NCBI RefSeq assembly: GCF_006716815.1
Contig: NZ_VFPS01000003.1
Location: forward strand, 310,001-374,000
Source: Microbacterium lacticum
GTDB taxonomy: Bacteria > Actinomycetota > Actinomycetes > Actinomycetales > Microbacteriaceae
DNA length: 64,000 bases
Direction of reading: 5' to 3'
Part shown: positions 34,278 through 44,517 of the stretch, piece after piece
Numbering within the stretch: the first letter of the stretch is position 1
Layout of the letters: every line of letters begins with the position of its first letter
Made by a program: the position numbers and the translations under genes
The notes under the pieces: model-generated
The model's database searches: none
What the model saw: the letters and a program-made list of their open reading frames with translations, nothing else
Told to the model about the DNA's origin: nothing

Positions 34278-35043
34278 GTTCGTCGATCCGTACCTCGATC
34301 CCGAGACGGGACTGCTGCGGAACAAGTTCGGCGCACGCACGAAGGTCGCCCTCGATGAAGCTGAGGGCGACCTTTCGTTTGCCCGGATGATGCAGCTCAT
34401 GGACCGGCCGCCGAAGGCAACCGGTGACCTCGACGAGCTGCGCGCGATCCACCGGCACCTGTTCCAGGACGTCTACGAGTGGGCGGGGGAGCTGCGCACC
34501 GTCGACATCAAGAAGAACGTCGAGGGTGCCGAGCACTTCCTACCCGTGTCGATGATCGACCGGGCCGCCGGCTTCGCGGCAGCCGAGCTGCGCGAGGACA
34601 GCAACCTGCACGGCATGGACCGCGCTCGCTTCATCGAGCGGCTGTCTTACCATTACGACGCGTTCAACTACGTGCACTCGTTCCGGGAGGGCAATGGCCG
34701 GACGCAACGAGTGTTCTGGAACCGGATCGCCCGCGACGCCGGATGGCAGCTCGACTGGCGTCAGGTGCACGGGTCGACCAACGACGCGGCATGCCGTGCT
34801 GCGTCCGAGCGTCGCGACTTCGGACCGTTGCGGAGCATGTTCGATCAGATCGTCACCAGGGCCACACCGGCCGGCCAGCGAGACGCCGCCTGGCACGCCG
34901 CGGAACGTGCGCGGCTGTCGTTCCCCACGAGCGCTACGCGCGCCGCGCAGAGCGGCCCGCAGGGCTCGCCAGGAGCACCCCAAGCACGGGCCGGCTACAT
35001 GCCCGGAGGCCGATCCGGGATCGAACGAGGGGAGGGGCGATGA
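34264..35043 (+). CDS. Fic-domain AMPylating toxin (VbhT/FicT type)
   Basis: 259 residues. The Fic core motif HSFREGNGRTQR (138-149) matches HxFx(D/E)GNGRxxR with all catalytic residues. Upstream ELRAIHRHLFQDVYEWAGELRTVDI is the conserved N-terminal part with the flap region. The C-terminal ~50 residues are low complexity. Enzymes of this group AMPylate DNA gyrase or topoisomerase IV and stop growth unless bound by the antitoxin. The stop overlaps the start of the recombinase gene. Confidence 0.93.
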   Translation: MASPEFVDPYLDPETGLLRNKFGARTKVALDEAEGDLSFARMMQLMDRPPKATGDLDELRAIHRHLFQDVYEWAGELRTVDIKKNVEGAEHFLPVSMIDRAAGFAAAELREDSNLHGMDRARFIERLSYHYDAFNYVHSFREGNGRTQRVFWNRIARDAGWQLDWRQVHGSTNDAACRAASERRDFGPLRSMFDQIVTRATPAGQRDAAWHAAERARLSFPTSATRAAQSGPQGSPGAPQARAGYMPGGRSGIERGEGR

Positions 35044-35627
35044 GTAACGTCGTCGGTTACGCGCGGGTGTCTCGTCACGATCAGAACCCGGCAGCTCAGG
35101 AGGCCGAGCTGCGCGCGGCCGGCGCCGGCCGCGTGTTCGTCGACCACGGCGAGTCCAGCCGCGTGAAGGACCGCCCGCAGTGGCTCGCATGCTTGGACTA
35201 TCTGCGCCCCGGTGACACGCTCATGGTGCGCCGGCTCGACCGTCTCGCCGGTAGCGAGAAGATGGCCATTGAGACGATCACCGATCTGCATGAGCGGGGC
35301 GTGAACATCAAGAGCCTCACCGAGCCGGATATCGACACGACGACCCCGATGGGGCGTGCTCTGTTCGGGATCGTCGCCGTGTTCGCTCAGCTCCGTGTCG
35401 ACACGATCAGAGAGAACACCGTGCGGGGCCTGGCCCATGAACGCGCTGAGGGGCGCGTGGGAGGCCGCCCCTCGGTGATGACACCAGAACGCACCGCCGC
35501 GGCCGCGCGGATGCGGGAGCAGGGCGACAGCATCATGCAGATCGCGACCGTGCTCGGCGTCGGCAAGTCATCGGTCGCGCGGGCTCTCGCGAAGCACGAC
35601 GAGAGCCAACCCGTGGCAGCGTCCTAA
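35040..35627 (+). CDS. Serine recombinase (resolvase/invertase family)
   Basis: 195 residues, start overlapping the fic stop (ATGA). The catalytic domain begins VVGYARVSRHDQN with nucleophile Ser11. The conserved LMVRRLDRLAGS and FGIVAVFAQLRVDTIRENT follow. A C-terminal HTH (SIMQIATVLGVGKSSVARAL) binds DNA. Length and layout match small plasmid resolvases that resolve multimers or cointegrates. All core residues are present, so it is likely active. Confidence 0.94.
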   Translation: MSNVVGYARVSRHDQNPAAQEAELRAAGAGRVFVDHGESSRVKDRPQWLACLDYLRPGDTLMVRRLDRLAGSEKMAIETITDLHERGVNIKSLTEPDIDTTTPMGRALFGIVAVFAQLRVDTIRENTVRGLAHERAEGRVGGRPSVMTPERTAAAARMREQGDSIMQIATVLGVGKSSVARALAKHDESQPVAAS

Positions 35628-35659
35628 CTGCTGCTGGGCCTGCTCCAGACAGAGGACGC

Positions 35660-35848
35660 TTACCGACCTCGTAGGCGTGCGCTGTTGGATACTGCCAGGT
35701 AGGTGGCGACACCTAGTGCGGTCGCGATGCTGACGGCAACGATGATGGGGAAGTTCCCATTGACCCAGAGTGCGGCGAAGAGGAAGAACGCGGCGACGAA
35801 CAAGCCAGACATCACGGGCGCGAGCGCGGTGCTGAGCCTCGATTTCAT
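35660..35848 (-). CDS. Small two-helix membrane protein (62 aa)
   Basis: ATG at 35848. Two hydrophobic segments (MSGLFVAAFFLFAALWV and IIVAVSIATALGVATYLAV) separated by a short NGNFP turn, with basic ends. No family is known to me. It overlaps the upstream HTH gene by 4 bp (ATGA), so it is real and in the same leftward operon. Confidence 0.7.
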   Translation of the reverse strand: MKSRLSTALAPVMSGLFVAAFFLFAALWVNGNFPIIVAVSIATALGVATYLAVSNSARLRGR

Positions 35849-36114
35849 ACCCCCATCGTATTCTTTGGCGCCGCGGTTGGCGAGGGTTCCGCTTGGTCAA
35901 CGCGCTGATCGGCCGTGTCGTCGCTGAGCCAGTCTGCGACTTCGGAGGTGAGGTAGCGGATCGTGCGCGGCGTGAGGGTGATGTAGGCGGGGCCGCGGCC
36001 CTCGTCGCGGAGTCGTTTGAGGTCGCGCACGTCGACGCCGAGCTGCGCGGCCAGCTCGCCGGGAGTGAGCATCTTGGGACGCTTGTGAGGGCCGGTCACT
36101 GGCACGATTCGCAC
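35845..36114 (-). CDS. Excisionase/AlpA-like HTH protein
   Basis: 89 residues from a GTG at 36114; an ATG at 36072 (MLTPGELAAQ) is an alternative. The core LTPGELAAQLGVDVRDLKRLRDEGRGPAYITLTPRTIRYLTSEVADWL is a MerR-type winged helix as in helix-turn-helix 'excisionase' proteins of mobile elements. It could regulate the mobilization or plasmid genes. It overlaps the small ORF upstream by 19 bp and the membrane gene downstream by 4 bp. Confidence 0.82.
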   Translation of the reverse strand: MRIVPVTGPHKRPKMLTPGELAAQLGVDVRDLKRLRDEGRGPAYITLTPRTIRYLTSEVADWLSDDTADQRVDQAEPSPTAAPKNTMGV

Positions 36115-36197
36115 CCCGTCTCCTCGGCCGGATCGACCGGCACCAGGTAGCCGTCGACCGCTGCGACGTCGGCCGCGCTCTGCTGCTGGCCGGGCAT
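36096..36197 (-). CDS. Tiny ORF with C-terminal CxxC (33 aa)
   Basis: ATG (36195-36197) shares its A with the stop of the upstream small gene (TGATG), a classic coupled arrangement. The product is acidic and ends ETGCESCQ. It is too short to classify. It is supported only by the tight overlap on both sides in a leftward operon. Confidence 0.45.
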   Translation of the reverse strand: MPGQQQSAADVAAVDGYLVPVDPAEETGCESCQ

Positions 36198-36337
36198 CAG
36201 TCGGCGTCCTTGGTGAGGGTGTCGACGACGGTCACCAGCTGATCCCGCTCCGCCACGTTGCGAAGTAGCCGCGGCCGATCCTCGTCCCTCGACGGGAGCG
36301 TGGTCGTGATCGTCGTGAAAGAAACCAGAGTGCTCAT
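36197..36337 (-). CDS. Small hypothetical plasmid protein (46 aa)
   Basis: ATG at 36337 with a strong ribosome site (AAAGGAGAGG) 7-8 bases before it. The sequence (MSTLVSFTTITTTLPSRDED...) has a Thr-rich start and a helical end. It is the first gene of the leftward operon 36337-35660. Not recognised. The strong SD decides the start. Confidence 0.6.
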   Translation of the reverse strand: MSTLVSFTTITTTLPSRDEDRPRLLRNVAERDQLVTVVDTLTKDAD

Positions 36338-36543
36338 CGTGACGTCCTCTCCTTTGTGTGTGTCCGTCCGAAAGTGGGAAGTTCGGCGCATGCGCCGAGC
36401 TGCCTGCTTTCGGCGGAACACTTGCCGCCTTGCACGCAGTGGAGAGGCGGTCAAGGGGAGCCCGCAGGGCTCTCCCGGAGGGACGCGAAGCGCCCTTGAC
36501 GGGCTCGGAGCGGAGTGCAACCCCGCATCGCGGGGGAACGCAA

Positions 36544-36578
36544 CAGGCCCCGCACCGGAAGCCAGTAGCGGGGCCTGA
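36544..36578 (-). terminator. Hairpin terminator after the 36591-36965 gene
   Basis: Perfect 10-bp stem (CAGGCCCCGC at 36544 with GCGGGGCCTG at 36569) with a 15-nt loop, 13 bp past the stop of the leftward gene at 36591. No long T-tract follows, as is common in high-GC genomes. Confidence 0.6.
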
Positions 36579-36590
36579 GAGACGAACGAA

Positions 36591-36965
36591 TCAGCCGACC
36601 GGCACAGCCTCCTCGGTCGACGTCTCGGCAGGCTCGGGCGTCGCCCTCGGAGCCGCAGGCTTACGCGCTGCGCGTCGCTTCACGCGCGCCTTTTTCTCGG
36701 GCTCGGGCAGGCCGATCTTGCGAAGCTCGTCGACACTCCACCCGGCGCTCTGCGCGGCGTTGTACGCGCGCACGTCGTCGCGCTCGGCATCCGCGATCCG
36801 ATCTGCGATCCGTGCTTGCAGATCGGCCAGCTCGCGGGCCGTCTCCTCCTGCACATCGACGAGACGCTGTCGCGCCTCCGCGACCGCCCGAACCGCATTC
36901 AGCCGATCATCCTGTAGACGACGGGCGCGCTCGATTGCTTCCTCTGGTGTCAGTTGCGTAGCCAT
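36591..36965 (-). CDS. Coiled-coil plasmid protein of mobilization region (124 aa)
   Basis: Chosen start ATG 36965 (MATQLTPEEAIERARRL); further upstream ATGs have no ribosome site. Residues ~10-75 form a long Arg/Glu/Ala coiled coil. The end is Lys/Arg/Ala-rich with Pro-Ala repeats, so DNA or RNA binding is possible. It is transcribed away from mobC across the candidate oriT region. Such divergent genes often encode relaxosome accessory proteins, but this one is not recognised. Confidence 0.6.
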   Translation of the reverse strand: MATQLTPEEAIERARRLQDDRLNAVRAVAEARQRLVDVQEETARELADLQARIADRIADAERDDVRAYNAAQSAGWSVDELRKIGLPEPEKKARVKRRAARKPAAPRATPEPAETSTEEAVPVG

Positions 36966-37102
36966 GCGTCCATCGTACGAATCACACACGTTCCCGTCGA
37001 TCGTCACTGTCATCGAAAGAACTGGCCGCGGCGAAGCCGCGACCACTCCCGTCTGTCGACGTGAGCGATCCTGAGAGGCGTCTCACATGGAGCAAGCTAT
37101 AC

Positions 37103-37119
37103 AATCAGGTGCCCTGATT
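37103..37119. other. Candidate oriT hairpin upstream of mobC
   Basis: Perfect 7-bp inverted repeat (AATCAGG at 37103, CCTGATT at 37113) with a 3-nt loop, in the divergent gap between the coiled-coil gene and mobC. Relaxase nick sites usually lie a few bases from such a repeat next to the mob genes. The nick site itself could not be identified. Confidence 0.4.
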
Positions 37120-37218
37120 GGCTTGACCGTCTCGACAGGGGTCGGAGGGTGCGGCACACTAGACGTGTGGTCCCCGGTGATCCGGGGTCGCTGCGCTGGG
37201 CAGAGAGAGGGTGACGAG

Positions 37219-37638
37219 ATGGCGGACGCGGAGGCCGATGGCGGCACGTCTCGCGACGGCCAGAAGCGTCGGCGCCGTGTCGCGGGTGGGCGTCAGCACC
37301 GTCACGTTGTGAAGGTGACGCCCGAGGAGGAAGGGCAGCTCTACTCTCTGGCGTTGCAGTACAAGGTGAGCGTTCCCAAGCTCCTCGTCGATTCGGCGCT
37401 CGCGGGCGGAGCGGCCGAGGCTGCGACGAACGCGAGCGTGCGGCACGAGGTCATCGCTCAGATGTTCTCGACGTATCGCCTGCTGGCGACGATCGCGAAC
37501 AACGTGAACCAGATGGCGAAGGCCACGAACGCGACCGGAGAGACGCAGGCGGAGATAGTGGCGACGCTGCGCAAGGTGCGCGAGGTTGCCGACCGGATCG
37601 ACGCTTTCGTCGACGAGCTGAGCGGTGCTAGCTCGTGA
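37219..37638 (+). CDS. mobC: MobC-family relaxosome protein
   Basis: 139 residues; ATG at 37219 preceded by AGAGAGGG. The basic N-terminus (KRRRRVAGGRQHRHVVKVTPEEEGQLYSLA) is ribbon-helix-helix like. The C-terminal half, with LATIANNVNQMAKATN, is the signature of MobC proteins that open DNA at oriT for the relaxase. The stop overlaps the relaxase start. Confidence 0.9.
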   Translation: MADAEADGGTSRDGQKRRRRVAGGRQHRHVVKVTPEEEGQLYSLALQYKVSVPKLLVDSALAGGAAEAATNASVRHEVIAQMFSTYRLLATIANNVNQMAKATNATGETQAEIVATLRKVREVADRIDAFVDELSGASS

Positions 37639-39335
37639 TGCCGAACGTGACCCGCGGCGATCGCATGTCGGGTCTACTGACCTACCTCGCCGGTCCTGGC
37701 CGGTCGAACGAGCACGCCGAGCCGCACCTGGTCGCGGGCGACTCTGCGGTGATGGCGTGGCACGATGACGCCGAGCTGGGACGTGACGCTGCGCTGTCGA
37801 TCGCGCGGCACCTCGACAAGCCGCGCGCGGCGTTCGGCGTCGACGTTCCGGGCGGCCCCGTGTGGCATTGCTCACTCTCTCTGCGCGCTGAGGAAGGGCT
37901 GCGCACGGACGAGGAGTGGCGCGATATCGCGAACGATTTCGTCAAGGCAATGGAGTTCGACGACCCGGACAACCCGCGTGCCCCGTGCCGGTGGGTTGCG
38001 ATCCGGCACGGTGTGTCGACGAACGGGAACGACCACATTCACATCGCCGTGAACCTCGTGCGCGAGGACGGCACGAAGGCATCCGTTCACAATGACTTCC
38101 ACCGCGCCCAGGTCGCCGCCCGCGCGCTCGAAGTCAAGTACGGGTTGGAGCAGTTGGAGTCGTCGCAGGCCGAACGTTCGACGCGCGGTTACGACCCCGC
38201 TGAGCGTGAGGCTCAGGCGCGCTCCCGCGCTCGCGCGAAGTACGAGCGCGACCGCACCACGGCGTCGTCGACGGCGCCCGCGTGGGAGCTGCTGGACGGC
38301 GCGGATCGGCAGGCGCGCATCGCGTCCGAGCTGCGCGCGGATCAGCCTCGCCAGATGCTCGCCGTGAAGGTCCGTGGGTGCGCGACCGCCGCGAGCGACG
38401 AGGGCGAGTTCGTACGCCGGATGCGCCGCTCGGGGTTGCTGGTGCGGCCCCGGTTCGCGGACGGCCGCACGGACGTCATCACCGGCTACTCGGTGGCAGA
38501 GCGCCCCCAGGCCGGCGAGCGTCCCATCTGGTACGGCGGCGGTCATCTCGGCCGTGACCTGACCCTCCCGCGACTGCGGGACGGGTGGCCGGATACACCC
38601 ACAGGAGCGAGCGACGCGGCCGCCGAGTGGAACGCAGCGAAGCGCGGCCGGCGGGTCGTGGCACCCGGCCAGGAGGCACACGAGCCCGACCCCGAGCTGT
38701 GGTCACGGCGCAACGACGAGCTGCGCGAGCTGGTCGACCGGATGCGCTCAGTCCCGGTCGACGATAGGGACACGTGGGCGACAGTCGCACGACAAACGGC
38801 CGGCGCGTTCGCGGCATGGTCGAATGCGACCGAGGAGACGCCCGGCGACCTCGCCGCAGCGTCGGAGGCGCTGTCTCGTTCCGCTCAGACCTACGGCCGC
38901 ACCGTGCGCCCGCATCAGGCACGCACGACCGCCATCTCCGATGCGGCGATGCTGCTGGCCAGCGCTGCCCGAGGCGGTCAGGGAACGGTCGCGCAGGCGG
39001 CGATGATTCGTCAGCTCCTCCGACTCGCCCAGGCCGTCTACGAGGCGTCTGTGGCCGCTCAGCAAGCCCGGCAGGCTCGCCTCCTTGCGGAGGACGTCCG
39101 GCCACGTCTGACGCGCGTGAGGGACGCTCTGCCGGCGCCGGCAACAGCGGGCGCCGTGGCCACGGCCGAGCGAACGCGGACGCTGGACCCGGAGACTCAG
39201 GCGATGTTGGATCGGCTGCAAGCAGGCCAGGCGAAGCCGGCGGCGGAGGCGGGCTCGCCGCTGCCGAATCCGATCGAGCCGGCACGGCCACGAGAGACGA
39301 CAGGACCGGGCGCAGATCGCGGCCCGGAGCGATAG
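37638..39335 (+). CDS. MobA-type relaxase
   Basis: 565 residues (ATG 37638; a GTG lies one codon earlier). The N-terminal ~200 residues are a relaxase domain: start NVTRGDRMSGLLTYLAGPGR, catalytic-type motif GPVWHCSLSL, and the metal-binding HxH motif GNDHIHIAVNLV. A nucleophile Tyr is probably among the early Tyr residues. The rest is Ala/Arg-rich helical and lacks primase or helicase motifs. It nicks oriT and pilots single-stranded DNA in mobilization by a helper conjugative system. No type IV genes are present, so the plasmid was mobilizable, not self-transmissible. Confidence 0.92.
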   Translation: MPNVTRGDRMSGLLTYLAGPGRSNEHAEPHLVAGDSAVMAWHDDAELGRDAALSIARHLDKPRAAFGVDVPGGPVWHCSLSLRAEEGLRTDEEWRDIANDFVKAMEFDDPDNPRAPCRWVAIRHGVSTNGNDHIHIAVNLVREDGTKASVHNDFHRAQVAARALEVKYGLEQLESSQAERSTRGYDPAEREAQARSRARAKYERDRTTASSTAPAWELLDGADRQARIASELRADQPRQMLAVKVRGCATAASDEGEFVRRMRRSGLLVRPRFADGRTDVITGYSVAERPQAGERPIWYGGGHLGRDLTLPRLRDGWPDTPTGASDAAAEWNAAKRGRRVVAPGQEAHEPDPELWSRRNDELRELVDRMRSVPVDDRDTWATVARQTAGAFAAWSNATEETPGDLAAASEALSRSAQTYGRTVRPHQARTTAISDAAMLLASAARGGQGTVAQAAMIRQLLRLAQAVYEASVAAQQARQARLLAEDVRPRLTRVRDALPAPATAGAVATAERTRTLDPETQAMLDRLQAGQAKPAAEAGSPLPNPIEPARPRETTGPGADRGPER

Positions 39336-39347
39336 AGGAAGGGGCCG

Positions 39348-39760
39348 ATGATGGTCGACGACACAGACGGGATCGAGGAAGCGATCACCGGGCAGATTCG
39401 CGTCGCGGTAACCGCGGCCGCGCAGGTTGGCCAGGCGATCGCACGCGCCCGAGAGGAAGCGCTGCGCAAGGCCGCCGCGGCCGACGAGCGTCAGGCGCGC
39501 GAGCTGCGCTCCCGGCTGGACGCTGAGCGCGGGGCGGCACGCGCGGAGGTCGCCCAGGTGAACCGCTCGGAGTGGTGGGACAACTCGACCCCTGAGCAGA
39601 TCGGGCACACCTATCAGGTGGCCCGCGCCTGGCGCGGAGAGGATTCGGAGATCTCCCGCGCCGAGCAGCGCATGAACGACGAGCTGCGATCGCGCTACGG
39701 GATCGACCCGGAGGACACCGGGGCGAACGCTCAGGACGTGAGCCGGCTGATCCGCCTGCG
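39348..39760 (+). CDS. N-terminal part of plasmid protein (rest at 29553-30462)
   Basis: Starts MMVDDTDGIEEAITGQIRVAV with GAGGAAGGGG upstream, 12 bp after the relaxase stop. It is Ala/Arg/Glu coiled coil, then EVAQVNRSEWWDNSTPEQIGHTYQVARAW, typical of a helical protein that follows relaxase genes in actinobacterial plasmids. At 39760 it meets IS481 sequence and is read ~16 codons further to a chance stop at 39809. 413 bp here plus 910 bp at 29553-30462 make 441 codons exactly. Confidence 0.75.
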
Positions 39761-40123
39761 GCCGGGGTCCTCAAACGCACGATCACGTTCTACGCGCGCC
39801 TGGGCGTGAGGGTCGAACGGGTCATCAGCGACAACGCGTTCGCCTACCGCCACTCCGCCGCGTTCAAAGCCGTGATCGACACGCACGCCATCAAGCAGCG
39901 CTTCATCAAGCCGCACTGCCCCTGGACCAACGGGAAAATGGAACGCCTGAACCGCACTCTCGCCACCGAGTGGGCCTACGCCCGCCCCTGGACCTCCAAC
40001 GACGACCGCAGAGCAGGCTTGACGACCTGGCTCGACCACTACAACCTAGACAGAGCCCACCTCGGCATCGGCGGCAAGACCCCCATCGACCGAATCAACA
40101 ACGGTCGAGGCCAGTACACCTAG
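39761..40123 (+). pseudogene. IS481-family transposase, 3' half
   Basis: Encodes the last 120 residues of the transposase: second Asp in ERVISDNAFAYRHSAAF, catalytic Glu in HCPWTNGKMERLNRTL, end GGKTPIDRINNGRGQYT. It continues the 5' half that ends at 29552. The stop TAG (40121-40123) belongs to the CTAG target next to the element's right end. The flanking bases (CCTAGC here, CCTAGT at 28917) differ in one position. Confidence 0.9.
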
Positions 40124-40161
40124 CCGCGGCGGCCGGCCCGGCCGGGGCTAGCGTGGGAGGC

Positions 40162-41166
40162 ATGGAGCACCGCCCGGGTCTCGACCCCGCCACCGCCGAG
40201 ATCCGCCGCGCCGTGCGCGCGGCGCTGCAGAGCGTCGGCGGACCGGTGCTCGTCGGGCTGTCCGGGGGCGCCGACTCCCTCGCGCTCGCCGCCGCGGTCG
40301 CGTTCGAGGCGCCGAAGGCGGGCATCGCGGCGCACGCGGTCGTGATCGACCACGGCCTGCAGGAGGGCTCCGACCGGGTCGCGGCGCGCGCCGTCGGCAC
40401 GGCGCAGCAGCTCGGGCTCAACGCCCATGCCGTGCGCGTCGAGGTCGCCGCACCCGAGGGCAACGGCGGCCCCGAGGCATCCGCCCGCGACGCCCGCCGC
40501 GCGGCACTGCTCGACGCCGCGCGCGCGGCAGGCGCCGTCGCGGTGCTCCTCGCCCACACCCTCGACGACCAGGCCGAGACCGTGCTCATCGGCCTCGCCC
40601 GCGGATCGGGGGCGGCGAGCCTCGGCGCCATGGCGCCGGAGCGGGAAGAAGAGGGCATCCGCATCCTGCGCCCCCTCCTCGACCTCCGCCGCACGCAGAC
40701 CCGTTCGTCCTGCGCCGCGCTCGGCCTTCCGGTCTGGGAAGACCCGCACAACCTCGACCGCCGCTTCCTCCGGGTGCGGGTGCGGCAGGACGTCATGCCC
40801 GTGCTCGAGGCCGAACTCGGCCCGGGCGTCGCCGACGCCCTCGCCCGCACGGCGGAGCAGCTGCGCGAGGATGCCGCGGCGTTCGCCGACATGATCGACG
40901 AGACCATCGAAGACATCGTCGAGCACGCCGAAGCCGGCATCGCCGTGTCGGTGCCGGCGCTGGCAGCGAACCCGCCGGCCCTTCGTCACCGCATCATCCG
41001 GCACGTCGTGGCGAGCGAATTCGGCGTCTCGCTCACCCGCAGCCAGACCCTCGAGGTCGCGCGCCTGGTCACCGACTGGCGCGGGCAGGGCCCGATCGAC
41101 CTGCCCGGCTGCCGCGCGGCGCGCGAAGGCACGCGCCTCGTCTTCACCACCCGGATGCCCGTCTGA
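40162..41166 (+). CDS. tilS: tRNA(Ile)-lysidine synthase
   Basis: 334 residues; ATG 40162 with GGGAGG directly upstream. N-type ATP pyrophosphatase P-loop SGGADS (34-39), then DHGLQEGSD and LAHTLDDQAET, the TilS signatures. It converts the wobble C of tRNA-Ile(CAU) to lysidine, which is essential for AUA decoding. The ~330-residue length is that of the short actinobacterial form. It heads the housekeeping block tilS-hpt-ftsH-fol. The promoter region immediately abuts the IS481 remnant, so transcription may have changed. Confidence 0.95.
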   Translation: MEHRPGLDPATAEIRRAVRAALQSVGGPVLVGLSGGADSLALAAAVAFEAPKAGIAAHAVVIDHGLQEGSDRVAARAVGTAQQLGLNAHAVRVEVAAPEGNGGPEASARDARRAALLDAARAAGAVAVLLAHTLDDQAETVLIGLARGSGAASLGAMAPEREEEGIRILRPLLDLRRTQTRSSCAALGLPVWEDPHNLDRRFLRVRVRQDVMPVLEAELGPGVADALARTAEQLREDAAAFADMIDETIEDIVEHAEAGIAVSVPALAANPPALRHRIIRHVVASEFGVSLTRSQTLEVARLVTDWRGQGPIDLPGCRAAREGTRLVFTTRMPV

Positions 41167-41211
41167 AGCGCCGCGGCACGACCTCTGGCATCCGTCGCCT
41201 AAAATCGTGGA

Positions 41212-41763
<552 letters not shown>

Positions 41764-41864
41764 GCCGCCCGCCCGCAGGCGCCCTCGCCCCCGCCCCGCT
41801 CGCGGTTCGCCTGTGGCGAATGCACAGACGCGCCATAGTCGGGCCGGGGTAGCCTGATCGCACC

Positions 41865-43874
<2,010 letters not shown>

Positions 43875-43880
43875 GCCGCC

Positions 43881-44516
43881 GTGGCCGTCGACCGTGAGCG
43901 TGTCGCCGCCGCCGTGCGGGAGATCCTCGCGGCGATCGGCGAGGATCCCGGCCGTCCGGGGCTGAAGGCGACCCCGCAGCGCGTCGCCGACGCCTACGCG
44001 GAGTTCTTCGCCGGCGTCGGTGAGGATGCCGCGGCCCCCCTCGCCCACACCATCTCGGTGTCTCGGGGGCCGGCTCCTGACACCCTTCCCTCCGGGGCGG
44101 TGGTGCTCCGCGACATCCGGTTCCGCTCGGTGTGCGAGCACCATCTGCTGCCGTTCGCCGGTCGCGCGCACATCGCCTACCTGCCCGGCGAGCAGGTGGT
44201 GGGACTCGGGGCGCTGCCGAAGGTCGTCGACGTGCTGTCCGCACGCCCGCAGGTGCAGGAGCGTCTCGGCGAGCAGATCGCCGACACCATCGCGGGGGCT
44301 CTCGACGCGCGCGGCGTGCTCGTCGTGCTGAGCGCCCACCACGAGTGCGTCACGATGCGCGGGGGCCGCCAGCCCGACGCGGCGACCGTCACGATCGCCG
44401 CGCGCGGAGAGCTCGCCGAGCCCGCGGCGCGCGCCGAGATCATGCTGCTGATCAGCGTCGGCGACGGCGCCGAGAGCGCCGCCGACGACTCCCGCGACGG
44501 TGGGACGGGCGGCTGA
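43881..44516 (+). CDS. folE: GTP cyclohydrolase I
   Basis: 211 residues from a GTG. Zinc and catalytic residues: Cys/His in SVCEHHLLPFAGRAHIAYLP, and HHECVTMRGG. GLGALPKVVDVLSARPQVQERL is the family signature. First step of tetrahydrofolate synthesis (GTP to dihydroneopterin triphosphate). The Ala/Asp/Gly-rich tail is ~15 residues longer than usual. One base separates its stop from the folP ATG. Confidence 0.96.
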   Translation: MAVDRERVAAAVREILAAIGEDPGRPGLKATPQRVADAYAEFFAGVGEDAAAPLAHTISVSRGPAPDTLPSGAVVLRDIRFRSVCEHHLLPFAGRAHIAYLPGEQVVGLGALPKVVDVLSARPQVQERLGEQIADTIAGALDARGVLVVLSAHHECVTMRGGRQPDAATVTIAARGELAEPAARAEIMLLISVGDGAESAADDSRDGGTGG

Positions 44517-44517
44517 G

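Larger units (their letters stand above)
29553..39760. mobile_element. Integrated mobilizable plasmid (10,208 bp) inside IS481 transposase
   Basis: Foreign block between two halves of one IS481 transposase gene. Joining 29552 to 39761 restores a continuous transposase frame (...acc gca gcc ggg...). Joining 39760 to 29553 restores a 440-codon plasmid gene in frame. Contents: relaxase, MobC, serine recombinase, Fic toxin-antitoxin, HTH protein, DUF1931, SDR and one IS3-family element. No replication gene was recognised. No target duplication is seen, so entry was by non-homologous recombination, not transposition. Confidence 0.8.

Noticed and set aside
36338..36590. Plasmid origin from short repeats (GGAGCCCGCAGGGCTCTCC and similar)
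   Set aside because: Only a GC-rich imperfect hairpin and a terminator; no iterons or AT-rich segment.
29553..39760. Composite transposon with IS481 ends
   Set aside because: The flanking IS pieces are complementary halves of one gene, not two complete copies, and no target duplication surrounds the block.
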